From Lycorma delicatula (lineage: Eukaryota > Arthropoda > Insecta > Hemiptera > Fulgoridae): a stretch of DNA of 64,000 nt. Within the stretch, counting starts at the first letter, position 1; the number at the start of each line of letters is the position of its first letter. The notes beneath the pieces were generated by a model, which saw only the letters and a program-made list of their open reading frames with translations, made no database searches and had not been told where the DNA came from. Location: positions 80,652,515 through 80,716,514 of the forward strand of contig NC_134456.1 in NCBI RefSeq assembly GCF_047948215.1. Direction: 5' to 3'. The translations under genes and the position numbers were made by a program. Shown piece after piece: positions 58,815-64,000 of the stretch.

Positions 58815-58972
58815 TGTTACTTATTTTCTTATGAAAGAACAGGTATCAACAGCTATGATCATTAGCTCGGTGGTAATTGATAACGTATAAAAAGATGCAG
58901 TACCTGACCGGGATTCGAACCCGGGACCTTCGCATGAAATACCGAGGCGCTACCTACTCAGCCACTTGTTTC
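58815..58972 (-). mobile_element. SINE-A, nearly full length
   Basis: The minus strand starts with tggctgagtagg (A-box consensus trgcnnagyngg), then gtagcgcctcggtatttcat, and cccgggttcgaatcccggtc (B box ggttcgaatcc). The body follows: gcatctttttatacgttatc, accaccgagctaatgatcat. This is the best copy of SINE-A in the window. Confidence 0.88.
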
Positions 58973-59182
58973 TTATTTTTATTTCTATTAATGTAGATCT
59001 AATCCTGTTAGTTCCAAACTAAAAAGACCTGGTAATTATAGGTCGAGTCCAATTTGTGATATTTTGTGGTGGGATTATGTAATAATGGAAATTTTGGTAA
59101 AATGCCTATTGAATAGAGTTGATCTCCTAAATTTTCCTAAAATTCAAAATAAGTTACAATAAAAAAAATTCATTCACTAGTC

Positions 59183-59240
59183 GACTATTACGAGATATTT
59201 TTGTATTTCGAGATATTTTGTATTACGAGATATTTTCATA
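59183..59240. repeat. Short tandem repeat of about 20-base units
   Basis: Three near-copies of acgagatatttttgtattt. Confidence 0.8.
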
Positions 59241-60831
59241 TTTTTGTATATTTAAAAAAATAAATATGCGGACAATGATCAGATTATTGATTAATGAGTT
59301 ACATTCACGTAATCCCCATTGCGTGTTGCATACTGGAGTAAGAAATAAGTAAATTTTATAATTTTTTTTTCATTACCTTCAAAATGTAAAAGTTATTATG
59401 TATGATTACTAAATAAATTGTATGTCTGTTTATTAATATTGAAATGAATTAGTTAGATTAAAGCATAAATTTATACTATTTTTTTTTTTTTTTAACTTTT
59501 ATTTCTCTTAAGAATTTCATGAGAAAAATCTTTTCTTTTGTTAAGTATAATATAAAATACAGAAGAATAGAAATGAATCCTTTGTTCATTTTCTTGACGA
59601 CGTGGTGAGACCATTATTTGTAACAGTACAGTACAATGATGTAAGAAAACGGGGGTTGGAGGAGGTTGAATTGAGGAAAAAGAAGATTGTTACCCCTAAA
59701 ATACAGTACAATAATTTTTTAAGTGAAAATAATAAAGGGTAATTTACATGAACTAGAATCATAATCAGCTTAATTAGATTTCTTATTGAAGTACAACAAA
59801 CAATTGTAATATAAAAATAGTAGTATTTTTCTGATTTTTTTTTTTTTCTATTACTGGTTGCTTCTAGATATTATAGCAAAAAACGTAATTATCTATCGTC
59901 GATCAGGTTAGTTCCTAATCGAGCACCTAATAATGAAATCGACGTTAAAGTATATATTTATAATGTAATTTTATTACGAAGAGTTTATTACTGTTAAACA
60001 AAACAATAGATGTAATGCATATACTTTTTTTAATTATATTAAAAGGTAAATGTTACTCAAAATTTTAATTGTTATAAAAATGTTGAATACAAATACCATC
60101 ACAATATTTATAATCATTTTTTGTTTATAAAAAAAAACTTTTATACGTGTTTTAAATGAGGAAATAGTTTTCATCCAGTAAAGGAAAATAATATCAATGT
60201 GTTATTGCTAAACTATGAAAAATAAACATTTTTAATTTGTTTTAGAAGAATGTCTTTCAAATTTATTTTAATAATTTTTAGCATTTTTTATGTAAACTGT
60301 TCTGTTAAAAAGCTATCGCTTTTCCGATCCAGTTTCGGTGTTGTTTCTAATTGAAGGTGAACTTCTCAAATTTATGTTTAATTATAATAGACGTTATTTG
60401 CATCAATATTCTAAGAATTAAATTCTCTATAAAGGTATTTAGAAATTTTTATTTATTTATTTGTAAATTAAGTAAATTAACAAAGTTATTTTATTCCAAG
60501 CCAAAAAAAAAGAATAATTTCTGACAAAAATTTCGTGTTTTACCTCGTTTTTTTAAAAACCTAAGTAACATAGAGCTGTGGGACTACTTTTATTCAATTT
60601 CTTAGATGAAACCCATAACAAAATATCAAATTTACTCCTCGATTTGTACCCCAAGAATTTTAGACGGTTTAATTTCATAGAGGGAACAGAAAGCAGTGCT
60701 AAATGTTTCGCGCACCAAAACTTACTAACGAACTGTTTTCTGACCTATGTTTATACGAAATCTTTTTCTTATTTATGGCTATAGAATTATTTCTCAGAAG
60801 ATTACCTTGAAATTTAGAAGAACTTTGAATT
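59241..60831. other. AT-rich stretch without a gene
   Basis: Nothing recognised. The short open frame at 60578-60784 has no family features. Confidence 0.5.
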
Positions 60832-61226
60832 TATACAGTAATTTACAGAACATGTTCAACTGGTGAAAATAAAGAAGAAAGTTCATATTGACATATAGAT
60901 TCGGAAACGCATCGTTAGCAAATAACGGCTAGCGAAAAGTTTTGCCTTTATTTCTGGAGCTTCGATAAAATTACGCCAGTATGGCGTAAAGTAGATAATA
61001 AACACATTAAACAAAACATACGGAAAACAAGCATCTTAAAGAAAACTTGCACAGAATTTTATTTCGAGTAAAATGGTATGAATAAAGTTCACAGAAACTT
61101 AACACAAACGAATTTTGACGTTTATTAAAAGCAAAACATATCAAAATGTGGTGTATTTTTAATTAGCTATTAAACAAAACAAATTTTTCAAATTTGTTAC
61201 ATTCTTTGTGAATCACTCTGTATTTG
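60832..61226 (+). mobile_element. M1, copy with both ends (MITE)
   Basis: The left end reads tacagtaatttacagaacat and the right end, reverse complemented, reads tacagagtgattcacaaaga and then atgtaac. They are imperfect inverted repeats next to TA-like dinucleotides. The interior has the cggctagcgaaaagttttgc block of the family. About 395 bases, no coding capacity; likely a Tc1/mariner-type MITE. It lies only about 10 bases before the mariner-like transposon. Confidence 0.6.
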
Positions 61227-61236
61227 TAAATATATA

Positions 61237-62549
61237 GGGCGTTTCATAATGTTCTTAGGAGTTACAAAAATTCAGTACAAAAAAAATATTTCACTTACCT
61301 AAATTAAAGTTGTACGAGGTAATGCAGGGACTCAGACAGTTTTTGTTAAAATCTATAAATGTTCAATATGTGCTCCTCTGGTGACACGGCACACATCAAC
61401 ACGAAAGTCTAACTCTTGCCAAACTCGTTCTAACATGTCATTTTCGATAGAGTTGATTGCATTGATTATGCGATTCTTTAGCTCAGCAATATCGTGCGGC
61501 ATCGGTGGGATAAACACCTTATCTTTCACGTAACCCCAGAGAAAGAAATCACATGGCGTGAGGTCTGGTGATCTTGGTGGCCACAGCTCAATGTGTTGGT
61601 CTTCTTCAGACGCACATCCTATCCGGCGCCGAGGTAATGTAGTGTAAGGTACTGTCGAACCTCGTTATAAAAACGGGCAGGACAACCATCTTGCTGGAAA
61701 ATAAATCGTTAAGTAGCTGAGGCATAAGCCATAAATTGTAACATATCTAGGTATATCATGCCGGTTACTGTCGTTTCCATAAAAAGAACGGCCCATACAC
61801 TGCCTCACGAGATATCGCACAAAAAACGTTTACTTTCGGAGAATCCCGAATGTGTTCCACATAAGCGTGTGGGTTTTCAGTTCCCCAAACTCGCACGTTA
61901 TGACGGTTTACTTTCCCGCTAATATGGAAAGTAACTTCATCGCTGAAAATTATCTTGTTTAGAAAACCTTCATATAACAACATCTTTTCCTGTAATTGTA
62001 AACAAAAATCGAGCCTACGTGTTTTATCTCAATCAGAAAGACGCTGGATTAATTGAAGACGGTACGCTTTGCATAATAAACGTTTACGAAGAACTTTCCA
62101 CACTGTTGTTTTCGGAATTCCTAATTCTCTGCCTGTAGCCGCAGTCGATTTGACGGGCTGTGAATGAAACTTGCACGCACACGTTCGATATTGATTTCTG
62201 AGGTTGACGGACGACCGGTTGATTTTCGCTTGCACAAGCAACCGGTTTCACTGAATTGTTTATACCATGCACGAATTGAATTGTCACTTGGTGGCTCCTT
62301 ATGAAATTTCAACCGAAACGTTGACTTTGACAAGTGAAATTCTAACACACAAAACGACTTCTCGCTTCCCGTGGCAGCCATTTTCTCTACTGTCGACGCC
62401 TACCGAGAATATGGTTTACTAATTGCGTAGTATATGTGAAAAAAAAATATTTGAAATACTCTTTCGTACAGTACTTGTTTTATTTTTACGAGTGAAATAG
62501 ATTTTTGTTAATGAATTTTCAAAACTCCGAAGAACATTATGAAACGCCC
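61237..62549 (-). mobile_element. Complete mariner-like transposon (1,313 bp)
   Basis: The left end reads gggcgtttcataatgttctt and then aggagtt. The right end, reverse complemented, reads gggcgtttcataatgttctt and then cggagtt, so the inverted repeats are about 27 bases with one mismatch. TA lies on both sides (61235-61236 and 62550-62551), the expected target duplication. One transposase occupies the minus strand between them. The ends are well preserved although the gene is not. Confidence 0.92.
61353..62381 (-). pseudogene. Mariner-like transposase, frameshifted
   Basis: The minus strand starts at ATG 62381. A helix-turn-helix head includes FCVLEFHLSKSTF, SIRAWYKQFSETGCLCKRKS and TGRPS. 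After a frameshift near 62160 a second helix-turn-helix has ATGRELGIPKTTVWKVLRKR. After a stop near 62030 comes KIIFSDEVTFHISGKVNRHN (first catalytic Asp), then a FQQDGCPARFYNEVRQYL segment (second Asp), and WPPRSPDLTPCDFFLWGYVK (third Asp). The C-terminus ends DVCRVTRGAHIEHL at 61356 with TAG at 61353-61355. The second to third Asp spacing is about 40 residues, with a frameshift inside. This spacing is longer than mariner DD34D. All three acidic positions remain, but the frame is broken in at least three places. Confidence 0.88.
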
Positions 62550-62551
62550 TA

Positions 62552-63177
62552 TACACACACATACTTAAAAAAAATTAAATCTGTGTGCGATGATTCTTCT
62601 TTGATTATTTACTGTTAAGTTAATTATAGCCCTCTCTCAAGATTAATCAATACAATACTGGAAAAAAAAATTTTCTTTGTATAATAACGTTATTGTACAG
62701 TAAATCATTTGTCTCATTTATCCCCCACATCAATAAAATTGATAACAATATACTATTAAGCAGGTTTGTTGTGCATTCAAATTATCTACTAATCATAATT
62801 CTGTGTAAGTTCTCTTTTCGCTAACCAGACACTATTCAGACAGATTTACATTTGGCATTTGAATTCTAAATAAATGATAATTTCTGCTACAAAATAAAAT
62901 AAAAATTTTATAGATTTTCAAATAAAATACAATTATCAAAATCATTATTCAAATTTATAAAACTAAAGTAAATTATACTATGTAGTTATATAAACCATAT
63001 TCGGTACACGGAATAAAGTAAATACATGATATGTAATTGTACTGCAAAAATTAGTATTTTAGTTAAGCTAAAGAAAAAAACTTCAGTTATACTGTTCTAT
63101 AAATATGCATGCTTTTTTTTAATATAGAAGAGATTTTTGTATTATTTTTATTATGCAATTTTTAAACTCGACCAAAC
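62552..63177. other. AT-rich stretch without a gene
   Basis: Nothing recognised. Confidence 0.5.
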
Positions 63178-63775
63178 TTTAGTATAATAATTTAAACGTG
63201 TACATATTTAATGCAAATGTATTAAAATATGTAACATTTCTATATTTGAAATTATCATTTTGAATGGTATATTATATTTAAAAGACTAAGAAAAAAGACA
63301 CAGTGAAGAAATAGATATTTATATTTTTTATAAAAAAAAATTATATAACAATAGAAAATTAGGAAAGGTAACATTCATTTCGGAAAGGAGGCACTAAAAG
63401 GATATGTAAATTTTTTTAATGCATAATTTATATTTTTAAAAATCAATAAAAGAACAAAGACAAACAGTGAATTACTGTTATTAGCCCAGGGGAAACGAAA
63501 ATGTTAAGATTCAATAATGTTATTTATTTGGTTGAAACTAGTACTGAATTTGAAAGGAGATAAATATGTAGACAACACATTACTTCCTTGTACGCATATT
63601 AAATTACATTTACATATTTTTTAGTGAAAAGTAGATAAAATTTTATTTCATTACAAACTTCTGATATTTTTTCATATGTTTTTTTGTTATTGAATTATTT
63701 ATTATTCTTCTTAAAAATTTTTTTACAATGAGTGCGTAATTATTAATAAAACAATACATTTAAATTATAAAAAAA
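63178..63775. repeat. Tandem duplication, first unit (598 bp)
   Basis: Begins tttagtataataatttaaac. The same sequence restarts at 63776 and follows without visible difference to the window end. The unit includes a MITE-P fragment at 63590-63775. Confidence 0.92.
63590..63775 (-). mobile_element. MITE-P, 3' fragment
   Basis: cttccttgtacgcatattaa at 63589 begins the minus-strand 3' end of MITE-P and follows 21611-21790 for about 180 bases (acttctgatattttttc; ttattgaattattta). The rest of the element is cut at the duplication boundary. Confidence 0.7.
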
Positions 63776-64000
63776 TTTAGTATAATAATTTAAACGTGTA
63801 CATATTTAATGCAAATGTATTAAAATATGTAACATTTCTATATTTGAAATTATCATTTTGAATGGTATATTATATTTAAAAGACTAAGAAAAAAGACACA
63901 GTGAAGAAATAGATATTTATATTTTTTATAAAAAAAAATTATATAACAATAGAAAATTAGGAAAGGTAACATTCATTTCGGAAAGGAGGCACTAAAAGGA
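63776..64000. repeat. Tandem duplication, second unit (runs off the window)
   Basis: Copy of 63178-63402 at an offset of 598. The full extent cannot be seen. Confidence 0.92.

Noticed and set aside
58890..58972. tRNA gene candidate with good A and B boxes
   Set aside because: The tRNA-like head continues into a shared repeat body found at three sites and lacks a closed acceptor stem; it is a SINE. The same holds for 46780-46925.

Overview
This window looks like non-genic, repeat-filled chromosomal DNA from an arthropod, most likely an insect with a large AT-rich genome. The reasons are a very AT-rich background with long (TA)n runs, tRNA-derived SINEs, R1-, RTE- and Jockey-like non-LTR retrotransposon remnants, several Tc1/mariner-type transposases and Helitron-like non-autonomous elements. 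A sap-feeding hemipteran would fit my memory of the SINE sequences, but that is a weak recollection and not proven here. I find no convincing host protein-coding gene, no rRNA, no functional tRNA and no CRISPR array. Almost every open frame is a decayed mobile-element fragment or low-complexity sequence.

Layout. 195-12710: an 8.2 kb block followed directly by a second, almost identical copy that lacks 3,920 internal bases. The block carries two Helitron-like families (called Hel-1 and Hel-2 here), a Tc1/mariner-type element and a rearranged R1-like retrotransposon. 13-24 kb: more Helitron-like elements, SINEs, two inverted copies of a short MITE-like family, a mariner fragment and a Jockey-like fragment. 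25-34 kb: pieces of RTE-like retrotransposons, and an R1-like LINE inserted into a SINE with a recognisable target-site duplication. 35-43 kb: two decayed copies, in opposite orientation, of a multicopy arthropod protein family of unknown function; the second lies between families of short palindromes. 44-55 kb: an unassigned GC-rich island, a 0.6 kb element with about 230-base inverted arms, a 475-base tandem duplication with inverted relatives, and a 1.4 kb element with about 350-base terminal inverted repeats around a non-repeat cargo. 55-64 kb: Hel-2 copies, RTE-like C-terminus, SINE, a complete but frameshifted mariner-like transposon (61237-62549) and a 598-base tandem duplication that runs off the window end.

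No operon-like or pathway organisation exists here. The history is repeated insertion, nesting, truncation and local duplication. The most promising observations are the paired unknown gene family with its palindromes, the two long-inverted-repeat elements, the homopurine/homopyrimidine cores inside both Helitron-like families, and the near-identical tandem duplications, which may be real or may be assembly artefacts. Family names Hel-1, Hel-2, SINE-A, SINE-B, MITE-P, M1 and R475 are labels of convenience used only in this annotation.
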